Below, piece after piece: positions 37,381 through 49,154 of a stretch of 64,000 nucleotides of DNA. The stretch covers positions 15,228,501 to 15,292,500 of the forward strand of contig JAUCBN010000042.1 of assembly GCA_035048815.1 (NCBI GenBank), in the 5' to 3' direction. How positions within the stretch are numbered: the first letter of the stretch is position 1; the number at the start of each line of letters is the position of its first letter. Made by a program: the position numbers and the translations under genes. The stretch comes from Abelmoschus esculentus. Its lineage: Eukaryota > Streptophyta > Magnoliopsida > Malvales > Malvaceae. The notes beneath the pieces were generated by a model, which did not search any database, was not told where the DNA came from, and saw only the letters and a program-made list of their open reading frames with translations.

Positions 37381-38131
37381 TTCTGTTGTATTTGGAACTC
37401 AGCCACAGCTCTGCTTCTAAGAGTAGAGTGGAAGCAAAACGAAACACCCGTTTTCGCTATCAGCACAGGGGAAATTGGCTGACTTAAAAGCGCGCTCTTC
37501 GTCCAATCTTCACCGCAAGCGTCGTGGATGATGTGCCACGCGGCAGGATTTCGTTGCTACACTTTTTCTTTTTATATTTTTGAAATGCTACAATATTTTT
37601 TCTGAAAATGTCTCTTTGGCCCCTTAACTTTATTATTATGTCATTTTAGCCCTTAACTTTTTATTACATTTCGTTCTCGTGAAAATTATTTTCCCTTCTG
37701 AAATTGATCTAAATGAGACAACAGTACCACTAAGAGTTGATATAACTTTTAGTATATAATTTTAGTATTGATGTGAAACGTGGTACTCAACTTTTATTAT
37801 TTTGTACAAATAAGTATTTAACATTTTTAATTATACATGTTGAAATCCACTGAGACCAGGAAAGACAGGTGACGGAGTTGAACAAGTTGATATTCAAGAA
37901 TGTGTGGACCAAAAACTAGAACAGCAAAATTTTTATGGTTCTGGTTCGTAAATTCTACTGCAATGCTTCTATATGCAGACCCCATTTCATGCATATGGAA
38001 AGTTGTTTATGTTTACAGTTTACTTCCCAATGTAGAACAGACCAGCAAAATCTGTATAGTAATTTGGTACAAACAGAAAGGAAACATTGATCATACCTTT
38101 GATCCATAGCTGAAGAGTTAAAATGAGGTCA
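37381..38131. other. DRP5B promoter and CCCH gene 3' flank
   Basis: 750 bp between two minus-strand genes. The 37381-37560 part is GC-richer (DRP5B leader). The rest is AT-rich with no gene. Confidence 0.55.
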
Positions 38132-39352
38132 TTACTCCTGACAAATGGCGGAAAACACCGACAACCTCTTCTTTGTAGTAGGATGGCTGCCGTCGAGAAT
38201 GCGGTCGATGTATGCGTCGATGTTTTCTCTTGATGGGTTTTTTCCAGGAAAGGATGTTGGCAGGGTAACATCAATCCCATCATCTTGGGGTGACCAGTTG
38301 GGTCCAATGGTGGGTTTGGGGCTGTTCTTGTTGGTTATAGGTTTCATTGTGAAGTTGGTATTGGGGCGGGTGGTTTCGGGTTGGACAGTTGAGAGGGAGT
38401 TGATGATTGTCTCTTCAGGTCTGGTGAACGAGTCCTTTTGGGTTATAGTGGGAGTTGTTTCTGTAAGTGGATGCACAAGGCGAGGTTTCGAGCCGGATGT
38501 GTTCGGCACGGTGCTTGCATATGACTTGTAAACCTGTGCCTAAGCAACTCAGAAAGAAACTCGCAATGACCTTCTAGTATTCTAGTCCACCAGAATACAT
38601 ATCATGAGATACAATTTCATTTATGCTAACCTCAGATTTGGTCCTGAATGGGAAACACGTGGGGCGTACGTCTTCCTTTCCATGTGCAAACTGCGAAAAA
38701 AAAATGTTCAAGGTTTCTTCAATACATTCCAATAGGGTTCAAACAAAACAAAAAAGGGTAATTGTAGTGCATAAAGTTGGATACTTGGATCAGCTAATGG
38801 AAAGGTATTCTGATTGAAAATATATATATAAAAACTGGGAATTGTACAGCTAGAACATGGCAAATGAAATTTCAAGGTTCGAAAGTCAATTCCTTTGCCT
38901 CGGTTAGTACTAGAAAATATGCCTACAAGCTATCATTCAGCAGAGAAATATACCTGACACTTGGATCCATATCGGCAATGGCCATACTCCTCCCAAGCCC
39001 TGCAAATTTCTGACTTATAGAAACCCATACTTCCCGAAGACAAAGAACCGGAACTGATGATATTCCTATCAGAAGCAACAAGAACTCCATCCATTACAAA
39101 CACATCCTCGTCCACAACCTTCAGCGGTGTCTTCTCTGACTGTGGCGAAACGGATGATCTGAAACAGCTTTTCCCGGAGGAACCGCTGTTGCCACCACTA
39201 CTGGACACAGAGTTGGAGCGTAGGTACTTTATGAGGTTCTCTGGTGATGAATAGTAGTTGCCACGGCTTCTTACTGGAGTTGTCAGCTTCGGAATGTTGC
39301 TACTCTTTAGGACGTTGAGTTTGTTGGTTTCATTGTAGAAGCTCGAGTCCAT
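38132..39352 (-). CDS. Single CCCH zinc-finger protein, 288 aa
   Basis: Three coding exons on the minus strand, 39352-38954, 38690-38631 and 38539-38132, give 867 nt in phase 0 throughout. The start is the ATG of MDSSFYNET. It follows a splice acceptor at 39366, so the two upstream in-frame ATGs (39385-39388) are intronic. One TIS11-type finger spans the exon 1-2 junction: FYKSEICRAWEEYGHC, then RYGSKC, Q and FAHG (C-x8-C-x5-C-x3-H). The rest is Ser/Thr/Pro-rich and probably disordered. CCCH proteins of this type bind RNA or act in mRNA turnover and stress responses; the specific role is unknown. A 5' UTR intron (39961-39366) is predicted. Confidence 0.85.
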
Positions 39353-40460
39353 TGAATCTGTATGTCTGCATTTCGTTTGAATCATCAATTATCAGAAACA
39401 GAAAAAACCGAACACGTTAATTTTGATTGAAATGTAGATGCTAGGTTTAAGGATTTTTAATTAAGCGGTGGAGTTAATTTTCTGGCGATTGATTTCTAAT
39501 TTCTCTCTTTTTTTAAAAAAAGTTTTAATTCCCGCCAAAAAGTTCATGATCAGTTTTTCTAAAAGCAACAAACTGGAATCCATCGGATGAACTGAATCAT
39601 ACTTTCCGATGGAAATTCAAATTTCACAAAAGGAAACATCAAAGTACTTTGACGAACATTAAATTGCTAAATCTCGAAGCATAGAGCAACAGGTTTCTTT
39701 TCTATCTACAATAGAAAAGCAGAAACAGATTAAGAAAGTTTCACGATGCAGCAGATTCAAACTAGAGATTACGAAAAAAGATTAAAAACAAAAAGAAATC
39801 AATGCAGCTCAGCGAATTCGATCTTAAACTAAAAACAGCAGCAACGCAATATATAAAAGAATCGCGCATTCAATTCAAAATCTAGAAGACGATTCTACCT
39901 TATAACAAGCATTAGAATCGAAAAATGAAAATGTAGAAAGAAATTCAAATCGAAAAATTACCTGAAAGAGAGCAGCGTTAGTCAATTTCAAAGGTGCAAG
40001 GCGAAGATTTGAATCTTCTGAGGAAGCTGAAAGGGAAAAACAATTGTTTCTCTTCGTATATATATATATATACTGTTCGTGTTGGCAGTGGGGAAAGAGA
40101 GAGGAAGGGAAGCAGCCGCAAGTAAGCCTTTCTTTATGGGAAAATTGCTACTTTGCACCCCCGAAAATATAATAATTTGATCTAAATCCTTTAAATCTTC
40201 GGTTAAATGGAAAATTTGCACTCTTGACCCAAAATTTTATAATTCATTTCAACCCGACTCGAATTTCTTGGCTGAAGCCTCTGCAATTAATAACCTTATC
40301 AATAACAACAACAATAGGCTAATGACGGTCTATTATTTGATCAACACAAGCCATTATATGTACCGAATCTTTCGACAGCAATCGAATTTTATGAACAATT
40401 TCACAGTTAAGAACAAGCCAAAAATACAAACTATATTTCTATGTCACATAGATTTTGACT
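39353..40460. other. CCCH gene leader, 5' UTR intron and promoter; 3' flank of the next gene
   Basis: A leader exon ending at 39962 and an intron from 39961 to 39366 are supported by GT/AG. Upstream (40080-40460) is the region between this promoter and the stop codon of the loricrin-like gene. No further gene is seen. Confidence 0.55.
40057..40073 (-). promoter_or_regulatory. TATA-repeat core promoter of the CCCH gene
   Basis: An uninterrupted tatatatata run lies 95 bp upstream of the leader-exon donor. It is both a short microsatellite and the only plausible TATA box. Confidence 0.45.
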
Positions 40461-42397
40461 TCAAATTCCATCATAGGGGTTCCTTAGATTCCCACCAAGC
40501 AAGGACATGAGACCACCACCATGGACCCTACCCTCCGGAACCGAGAAGTCAAAGGTCTTGTTGCTGCTACTGCCATTGATGTTCCTGTTGTACCCATTTC
40601 TTCCTTCCTCTTGCTTCTCGGTATCGAAGAAGCTCGAGTAAGAGGATGAGGACTTCATAGATAAAGGAACCAATACCTGAGGTGGTATGAGTTGTTGCCT
40701 TTTTGCTGGTTTGTCCAGGGAATCGGTACCATCAGAAATAACACTAGTCCCCAAGGATGAGTGATTGTTGTCACAGCTGCTTCTTGTGGCTGTTGCTGCT
40801 GATACAAGCCCTTGGAAGACTCCGGGTGCGATGAATCCTCCCTTGCTTGCCTCCCGCTCTTTCACCACATTGCTGTGAGCAGCGCATAGACCACTCCTGC
40901 CCCTTGCGAATTTATCACATTTGCTCTCCTCCCAAGAGCATCTTTTCCCCCCACCATGGGCCTTGCAGAAGTCTGTGCTTCCTTGGGCACTTTTGCCACA
41001 ATTCTCAATCTTGCATCGTTTTCCACCACCGTGCTTGACACAACAATCGGTTCGACCGCGTGCACTCTTTGTACAGCCTGGTACAACACACCTTTTCCCA
41101 CCACCATGTGCAACACAGAAATTGGTGCCTCCATGCACACTCTTGGGACAAATTCCACCACCATTGTAGAGGCAACGTTTTCCCCCACCGTGCCCTTTGC
41201 ACAACGGCGTGCTCCCTTCAGCGCCTTTGGTACAACCTGAAAATAGACACCGTTTCCCACCACCATGAGCTTTGCAAAACATAGTACTTCCCTGAGCACC
41301 CTTAGTGCATCCCTGGAACTGGCAACGGCGTCCACCACCGTGAGAGATGCACAAACCAGCCTGTCCTTCAGCACTGCGTGTGCAACCTTCTACCTTACAC
41401 CTCTTTCCCCCGCCATGTTTGATGCAAAGCCCTGATTTACCTCGTGCTGCCTTTGTGCACCCTCCAGGAAAGCCACATCGTCTGCCTCCACCATGTGCTA
41501 TGCAAAAATCTGTCTTCCCCTCAGCACTTTTAGTACATCCCAAGTGTTGGCACCTCCTCCCTCCACCATGAGCCTTACAATAGGTAGTGCGGCTCTCAGA
41601 ACCTTTGTTACACCCCGGTTTTTGGCATCTCTGTCCGCCCCCGTGACCAATACAGAGACCAGATGCCCCCCTTGCTCCTTTTGAGCAGCCAGCAAACTTG
41701 CATATCTTTAAATTGCTTGCTCGATTATATGAGGACGTCATACTGGTGGCTGGCTCGGAGAGTGTGTCTAAAGAAAAATCAGTCTGAGAAGAGGGCTCAC
41801 AACTTTGACGAATTTGATGACAAGGTGATTTATTCTCAAATTGAAAAAGATTTTGTGTCTGAACCAAAGCTTTGCGACTATCCATTTTCGGAGCAAAGAG
41901 GAGTGATGGCATATAACCACCAGATTTCTTGGCCGAAGTAGAACCCTCATCAACAACAGGTATTGAAAGTCTACTATCCTCCACAGAAACATGGTTTGAG
42001 AGTCTACTAATATCAGTTTCTGATGACAGAGGACGTTCCAACTGACTCATACTTTCCTTAATCCCACCAGAAAGGCCTAGTTTTAGGATCGAGTCGTCCT
42101 CAGGTGACACGCCCGGGCAAATAAAACTGTTATTGATTTGTTCTTGTTGAGATCACCAACATTGCAACAGCTATCCAAGTATGCACTCGGAGTTGGTCCC
42201 AACCCCAGAATCAACCTGCAGCCATCATCAAGTGCGTTAGAAAGATCAGCATGAAGATTGCTTTCTGCAGTTCCAAATCTGGCCCTGTTGCTTCTTCCAT
42301 AACCAAGAAAGTTCAGGCGTAGGGTGGTATCACCGAAATTTTCATTTTTTGAGAATTCAGACACCTTAGAAATCTGTACATTCCTATTGAAATCCAT
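40461..42397 (-). CDS. Loricrin-like / WRKY19-related Cys-His repeat protein, broken by a one-base frameshift
   Basis: The ATG at 42397 opens MDFNRNVQISKVSEF and runs to about 42100. The frame then leaves the homologous reading at GCCCGGGC and would end about 30 codons past GLGPTPSAYL. The +1 frame continues as PGVSPEDDSILKLGLSGG through to TGA at 40461. The span is one nucleotide short of 646 codons, so a single-base deletion explains it; it could also be a base-calling error. The long frame has eleven repeats of about 25 residues, each C-x4-C-x10-C-x2-H and mostly followed by GGG(K/R)RC. This resembles the repeat region of Arabidopsis loricrin-like proteins and the WRKY19 N-terminus. Function is unknown; the motif suggests zinc binding. 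There is no WRKY domain here. Confidence 0.85.
40859..41702 (-). repeat. Eleven coding Cys/His repeats of about 75 bp
   Basis: Within the loricrin-like gene, units run from CKFAGCSKGARG to the last C-x2-H near 40859. Repeats 4, 8 and 11 carry one to three inserted residues between the first two cysteines. The remaining spacing is strict. Confidence 0.9.
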
Positions 42398-43302
42398 ACC
42401 CTTTGTAGTAGATGCTGCAAACTATAGCACTAAGAAACAAGAGGCCAGACTTAAAGAAATTCCAATAATGTTCCTCCACTTACAAACCCTGATGTATCAG
42501 CTCGGTCCATCTTATAAAGTATCTATGCAACAGCACACACTTCAATTCTGTGAAAGCTTAGAAGCCAATGCATCTGACAACAGTTCTAGGAACAAACCCT
42601 TTTTTTAGAACATTCAAAGTGGATGCAAAGAGATATCTGGAGCGTCGTGTGCTCCTTATCGACAAATTGATTGGCTTCATTAACCCTAACAAGAATAAAC
42701 AACCGAAGTAACACAATCAGGCATTGATTAAAGCAAGCATATTAACAAATCAGCAACATACAACTTTCTATCCAAGGAAAGATCAACTATACATATGACC
42801 CCCTGCACCAACAACACTTTCAGGACAGGCGCCGCCATCCAGACAATGAAAAGGAGATTAACACAGTTACATTAAACACAAACATAGGATTGCAAAGTTC
42901 AGAAAAGGTAATAACTGTTAACACACAAACACAAGTAATTCCCCATTTGAGCTTGGAACTGGTGTTATAAGAACAAAGACTGAAAAGCTAAAGAACTGTC
43001 AATAACACCACTTGACCAGTAAACAATTTCTTCAAAGTTGTTTAAGATGAAGTACTAAAATTTCCTCTAAACTTAAATTTCGAAACATTAACTAAAATAA
43101 TAAAGCTCTGGAATTATCTATTTTACACTCATCAATCTAACATGGAAAGATCACACTTATGATTAATAGACAACTTTCAACAGTAGCCTTACAGTCATTG
43201 ATTGAGCATTGAGCTTCAAATAAATGTTGGATTTTTTCATTAGATATTTAAAATTTGATGGCCAGCAACATGTATTAAAGCCAACAGCATATCTCTATTT
43301 AT

Positions 43303-43474
43303 TTAACAAGCTAATAGTGATTACAATAATATATGTTCTAGAATATAATCTCCATTATTTGACATTGATCGCTCAATCACTCTGATAAGATCACTCAGTG
43401 GTGCTCGAACCGTGACCTATAGGAACAATGATCGTTCCGTTAACCACTTAGGCTAGAGGGCTCGTGCAAAACCC
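43303..43474 (-). mobile_element. tRNA-derived SINE, family 1, copy D (best preserved)
   Basis: The minus strand carries an A-box TAGCCTAAGTGG (43455-43444) and a B-box GGTTCGAGCAC (43411-43401), 32 nt apart. This is the internal Pol III promoter layout of a tRNA. The body tgattgagcgatcaatgtca and 3' end attgtaatcactattagctt are shared with copies A-C and E. Confidence 0.85.
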
Positions 43475-44033
43475 AAATCTCTTCTAAGCACATGTATTCT
43501 AGTATTTATACACAACATATGTTCATATACAAAGAAAAATACAGACCCAAATGCAATAAAAACAAAAACTTTAACATTAAACAGGAGATCTAAAACTAGA
43601 AATCCCACAATAACTCAAGCCTTGAGCTTCAAAAACCAAATAGAATCACTGAAAAACAACAGCAGTTGCCAGTAGAACAAGCTATAATGTTAAGAAATAA
43701 GTCAACTTAAGTCTTAAACCCTCAAAACTCAAAAATACCATACATAGCCTTACCCTTCATATATATTGTAAACCATAAGCTCCTATGAAATAGATAACAT
43801 GTAAAAGAAAAAATAGTGGAAATACCGTGAAGAATCCAAGTTTAGAGAAAACATGGAGATAGCTAAAGGATCTGAGAATTGGCTAAATACATGGCTAAAC
43901 AGACAAAGCGTGAAAGTGAAGAGGAAGGAGAAGAATTGGGAAGGGGAGAAACCGAAAAATAGTAAAAAAAAAAATAGATACTGAATTTTAATTAAAAATG
44001 TTTTTAACATATATTATATAGGGCGGCTCCAGC

Positions 44034-44056
44034 TATTTATTTATTTATTTATTTTT
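44034..44056. repeat. (TTTA)n microsatellite
   Basis: About five tandem ttta units. Confidence 0.85.
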
Positions 44057-45109
44057 CTATGAAAATTGATGGAGAAAAACCAATTTAATTGCCAAAAATA
44101 GCCTTACAAAACACAAACGCTTTCCTATTGGACGATGCATGGTTTCCGTTATTTTGAACAGTCTAAATTACCCCTCGTTGTGGGACCGTCCCAGGTAGAT
44201 GGTGGAGTGCAAAGGCGTCAAGTGGAAAGTACGGTTGCTGTTTATTTTATTTTATATATTATTTAATTATATTATTTTTTAAACCAATAATTTATCTCAT
44301 AAATAACAATTTATATTATTTAGAGATTCTTAAATTTTAAATTCTATGTACTAAAATAATTATTTTATTAAAATTAAGTACGTCACGTTTAGAAGAAATT
44401 ATATTATTATCATTTTTGTCATGTCAGTTATGGATTAACTAATTAAATATATATTTAATTATTTTTTTTGTTTTTAATTAAGTAAATCTCCACTAATATT
44501 TACCGTAAATCAAGTTTAAAAATATTTTTTATTGAGTAAAGATTCACTCGATAAAAATTGAGGTGAGAAAAATAATTAAATTGATGCTTTTAATTGATTC
44601 GTTTTATGGATGATGTGGCGAAAATGACTCATAATATAATTTATTGACATTTAAAGATGAAACCATGGGCGGACGCAAGACTATCTTAGGATGGACATGG
44701 GTCCACCTTAAAATTTCTAAACTTTCACACATTTGATTTTAATATTTATATGTTGTGCCTACCGTAAAATTTTAAGATTTAATATATGCCCACTCTCAAA
44801 AATATTCTTAGATTTGCCTATATGTAGTATGGGAAGGGTTGTTGCCCTTCTTAATTTTTAAATTTAAAGGCTATACTCAAACAGTGATCCAGCTTCGGCT
44901 TGATGTGATCTAGCTCGGAGCTAAGCTGAGTTGCTCTCGTGTTTTAAAACCTAATTTTCCGATTGTTAGAAATATAGGTTCAAAACATAATTTCTAAAAA
45001 TATAATTTTAGTTTTTTATATTTTATATTTTTTCTTTGTATATTTTAGAATTTTTAGGTTCAAAATAATAATTAGGGAAAAGTACATTAGTTGTAAAATA
45101 TTAAGCCTA

Positions 45110-45440
45110 AATAAAATGACAAAATTTGTGAGGACCACATCGGCTAACCAACTTGCTAACACACGAGCCGGGCTCTCGGCTTGGTCCGAAACCGGACAGC
45201 GGAAAACCTCAAAATAACAAACAAGATCTGCCTTGCGACGAGGGAACTTCTGGATTCTTCCCTCACTGCCTGTTCGCTGCATCTAAACGAAGCCTGATTG
45301 GCTGAGATCTGAAATCGTACACGTGGTTTATTTTCATTGGCTGGAATAACAATTATCGGTGGATTCCCGGAATCGATAGAAAAGTCCCTTTGTTCACTTT
45401 TGCTTTGCCGCAATTCGAGTGCGCGCGTGTACCTAAACAT
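45110..45440. other. GC-richer island with promoter-like boxes, no gene recognised
   Basis: Against AT-rich flanks, this stretch contains CACGTG (G-box) at 45320-45325 and two ATTGG (inverted CCAAT) motifs at 45297-45301 and 45336-45340. Overlapping minus-strand frames at 45016-45440 encode no family that I recognise. It may be a displaced promoter or gene relic. Confidence 0.3.
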
Positions 45441-46948
45441 GTATGGTATAATTCAAAATTTAGTCCTTCAAATTTTACATTTTTAAGTTAATATTGATTT
45501 GTTAGACAAATTGAAGGTACTTAATCACTCTCTTTTTTAGTTATATTTTGTATTTTTACTAAAATATTAAATTTTTAATGATGATGATCTGATAATTTGT
45601 GTGATAAATGACATAAAAGTGAATTATAAATTTTTATCATTCAATTAATTTATAGTTAACAAATATAATGTTCAAATCATAAATTTACCATTTTAGGGTC
45701 AAAATATGATTTTCACATGTATTATAATTTATATTTGGGAGGGACTTATGTATAATTTTATCATTTTAAGAGGTTAAGGCGGGAAATTTATGTTAATATT
45801 GATGTCAGAGAAAAATCTGAGAATATTGCTCCTTAAAGTTTATTTCCTGAAATATTAATGCTTTAATAGTAAAATTAAGGCATAAAGATAATTTTAACCT
45901 TTAACGTTTATAGTTTTTATCGTTTTGACCCTTATTTTTTGATAAGGAGAAATGCTAATGGAATTTGTTGATTGAATTTAGCTTGGTCGATATTATTGTC
46001 GATGTTATGTATAAGAGAATGTGAGTCAAGATTAACGTAAGATTTTATGTTATGATATAAAATTATAAAATTTTAACAGGTGCAACATACCTATAAGCTA
46101 CATGAAAATTTAAAATTTTTAGATTTGTAGTTCGTATCTCTCTCAGTTTATTTCTGAATGTAAAATCATATATATTTAACGATTTAATGTCCAATTTAAA
46201 GATCTAAAGTAATTTAATCTAGCATTATATCATTAAACATTAGTTTATTTGACAATACTTAAATATTATACTTGAAAAAACTTAAAAACTTAAATAAAAA
46301 ATTATAAAAAGTCTAACATTTTAGATTTATGAATAAATTCTAAAATTTATCATCTTTTAGTTACAGTTTAGACATTACATGTTAGACTCGCTCGTAAACT
46401 TGACTTTCCGAATATATTTTTTTATAATGTCTTAAATTATTCATAATTTAATTAATTTTTAAATTGAAAAAATAAAAATACTTTGTTTAAAATGTATCAC
46501 ATTTTTTTTTCTCTCTTAATATAATTAAAATAAAATATTTATACATCACATTATATATTTAATCAAAATCGATGAATAATTCAGATATTAAACCCTTTAA
46601 ATTAAGATTTTTTTATGTTTAACCCTTAAACTATGATTTTTTTTATTAAATTAAAAAATTTGAATAGTCTACTTCTTAAAAATATACTATATTATTACTC
46701 GAATCATGATCTTAGAATTTATTCATATATTATACAATTTAAGTGTCCTATAGGAGATATTTAGAGCCCAATCGAAATTAAAATAAAGAGAGGAAAAAAT
46801 AATTTACATTTAAAAAATTGTTGGAAAATTGAGAATTAAGAAATTGCCTGGTCATTCTTGTTACGTCTTCGAACGAAAGATATTAGTTTATAATTTTAAA
46901 AGAATTAATATATTTTTATAAAATCAATAATTAAATAACTCAAACTAA

Positions 46949-47095
46949 TTAGCTGGTGTAGCAAGATGAGAAGAAATATTTGTCAAACAAGGTGTTCGAA
47001 ACATGGTGTTGCGAATGAAAAAAAAATAGTTGTAAGATTGTCTCTATTCTAAATCTCTACAAAACTCAATTTGAACTAATTGATTAATAAATCAG
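46949..47095 (+). mobile_element. SINE-like element, family 2, copy 1
   Basis: An A-box-like tagcaagatgag (46959-46970) is followed by ggtgttcgaaac (46991-47002) and the shared 3' end attgattaataaatcagata. Confidence 0.5.
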
Positions 47096-47121
47096 ATACC
47101 AATAAGTAAACAAAATTTATT

Positions 47122-47290
47122 AAATGACCCGAATTAGTTGTTGCAACGAGATGAGATGATATATCCTTAAGTAAAATCAGGGGTTCGAGTCAAGATGTTT
47201 TGAATGAAGAAAATCAAGTTGAGAGGTTCGCTTTTATTCTAGGTTTCTGCAAAACTCAATCCAGATTAATCAATTAATAAATCAGATATC
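47122..47290 (+). mobile_element. SINE-like element, family 2, copy 2
   Basis: It has gaattagttgttgcaacgag, a B-box-like ggggttcgagtcaag, gaatgaagaaaatcaagttg and the 3' end atcaattaataaatcagata. It lies head-to-tail with copy 1. Confidence 0.5.
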
Positions 47291-47932
47291 GAAAATAAAA
47301 AATATTAAATTTTTATATGATAATAATGGTATTATTTAATGGATGAAAATTAATGATTTGACTTGGTAATTAGTGATTATTAATACATAAATTAGTTTTG
47401 AAAATGTCAACCGGAAGGGACAAATTCAGAAATAATTTTAAAAAATAGATGGAACATTGGTTTAATGATAAAATGTTTGGTTACAAATTCAGATCTTACG
47501 GGAGAGTATGATTATGTTAAAAGTTAGATACATTTTAACGAAAATATGAATAGAATTCGATAATAAAAAATAATATAATTTATTTTGGTGATCTGAGTTT
47601 GAGTATTATGTGCGTACGATATATGTTATTACAAAGGTTAAGAAAAAATTAAACAGATATTAGTTTATAATTATATCAGCATATTAAAAAAATAACAAAA
47701 ATATTTTATTTCAAATTCCCTTGGTCTTAGACAAAGAAAACGGGTACAAATCGTCTATTTTTTAATCGTATTTGTATTTATACTTCCGCTTTAAATTAAT
47801 AAGTTTAGGATTTATGATTTAAAGTTAAAGATTATAATTAGGGTTTAGAAAATTAAGAGTAAAGTATATTTTTTAAGGTTCAGTGTGTATAACTGTATAA
47901 AGTATTATACAGTAAAGGTAACGAGGTTTTTC

Positions 47933-48211
47933 ATGTGCCAGTCGACATCGGCAAGCGCCGCATGCATGGCGGCCGATCTTCGCTCAGTCGTGCTGCCTAG
48001 AAGGCTCCACCTCCACAAGCTCCTTATAGACGACCGTGATAAAAGCTTACTCAACACTGCTAGGTATTCTAGGCTTGCTGAATCTGGACGATTTGTTGGA
48101 GCCAACGAGAGAACAATTGTCATCCCTTTTGTTAGAAAGGAACAGATTCAAGAACACAAGCCCAAGTCCCTTCAGAAACCAGTTCGACTAGCTTCGTCCA
48201 GGGACAGAACT
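47933..48211 (+). pseudogene. Unrecognised coding-like fragment, about 93 aa
   Basis: From the ATG of MCQSTSASAACMAADL the frame is open through RTIVIPFVRKEQIQEHKPKS to about RLASSRDRT. It then runs into A/T-rich non-coding sequence before a stop at 48284-48286. GC content falls sharply at both edges. I recognise no domain. It may be a captured or truncated gene fragment; an expressed small gene is less likely. Confidence 0.3.
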
Positions 48212-48427
48212 ATATATATTTTTAAAAAATCAAAAAATATACTTAAAATTTTTTATCGACGAAGACAAAAAAATAATTTATTTTAAATAAATTATATATA
48301 CTTTTTAATTTTTTTTAACTCTATTCGATATATAAAAATAACAATCGGTTGAGATCAGACTCTCAAAAACCACCCTTATATTCCGCCCCTTGCTTCACAG
48401 GAGCATGTTTTCTAGGTGATCATGTCT

Positions 48428-49154
48428 TCCATTATCCCATCTATTTTTTGACAAATGTTACTGAATTTTTATTAAATTCATAAAAAATTATAATTACATC
48501 GTCTTCAAGAAGTGAAAAAAATAGATTAAACAATCCAACCATTTTACAATAAAAAAAACAGAGAAATTAAAATTTTTATGGAATTAAGCATACCAATAAA
48601 ATTCAGAAGCTTCTTGAATCTCTTTGTCTCTATCCAGACGAGACGCATAAAGAAGGAAGAAAGAGTTGTAGACGATCTAAATTGTCATGTAAAAAACATC
48701 GCTACCCAAGACTGATTTCATCGGCAAACAACCATCAACCGGAGTGGGGATATAACTTTTCGAAAGATCACTGACAGAAATATAAATCAAAAACTAGCGC
48801 CGATTGAATGAAACCACAAGAACAAATAAATCAAACTACCGACAAACAACAATCGATCGCTAGGGTATGCCGCAACGTGCTACAAGAGCAGATGAATCAA
48901 ACCACAAAACGAAAACATGTCACAAAGACAGAAAAAAACATGTCACAAGGACAGAAAACGTGCTATAAAAGCAGAGATTCTTATTAAAATTAAAAATAAA
49001 AGTAATAGATTTATAGATCCGGTCAACCTGATCGACAACCAATACTAGGATTGATTGCCGACCATCGATAAAAAAAAAATCAAAATGAAGAACGATTAAG
49101 AATAAAAAGAATTTTAGAGAAATGAGGGAGTGGCTCCATTATCCCATCTATTTT
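48428..49154 (-). mobile_element. 687-bp non-autonomous retroposon with perfect 20-bp target duplication
   Basis: The direct repeat tccattatcccatctatttt occurs at 48428-48447 and 49135-49154, enclosing 48448-49134. Read on the minus strand, the insert starts gccactccctcatttctct. It ends with a LINE-type tail, gatgtaattataatttttta, then tgaatttaataaaaattcag, then taacatttgtcaa. A long target duplication plus a LINE-like 3' end points to target-primed reverse transcription. No coding region was found. Confidence 0.75.

Larger units (their letters stand above)
42398..47884. other. Intergenic; leader of the loricrin-like gene, then repeats
   Basis: 42400-43970 is probably 5' UTR or its introns plus promoter, with no coding frame. 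44030-47880 is AT-rich. Items within are listed separately: a SINE at 43303, (TTTA)n at 44034, a GC-richer patch at 45110-45440, and two SINE-like copies at 46949-47290. Confidence 0.5.

Noticed and set aside
40847..41571. Several plus-strand frames
   Set aside because: They are antisense shadows of the Cys/His repeats, whose regular codons keep other frames open.
44660..44830. Possible transposon edge (ccaccttaaaatttctaaac and atgcccactctc words)
   Set aside because: No matching terminus or duplication found by eye.
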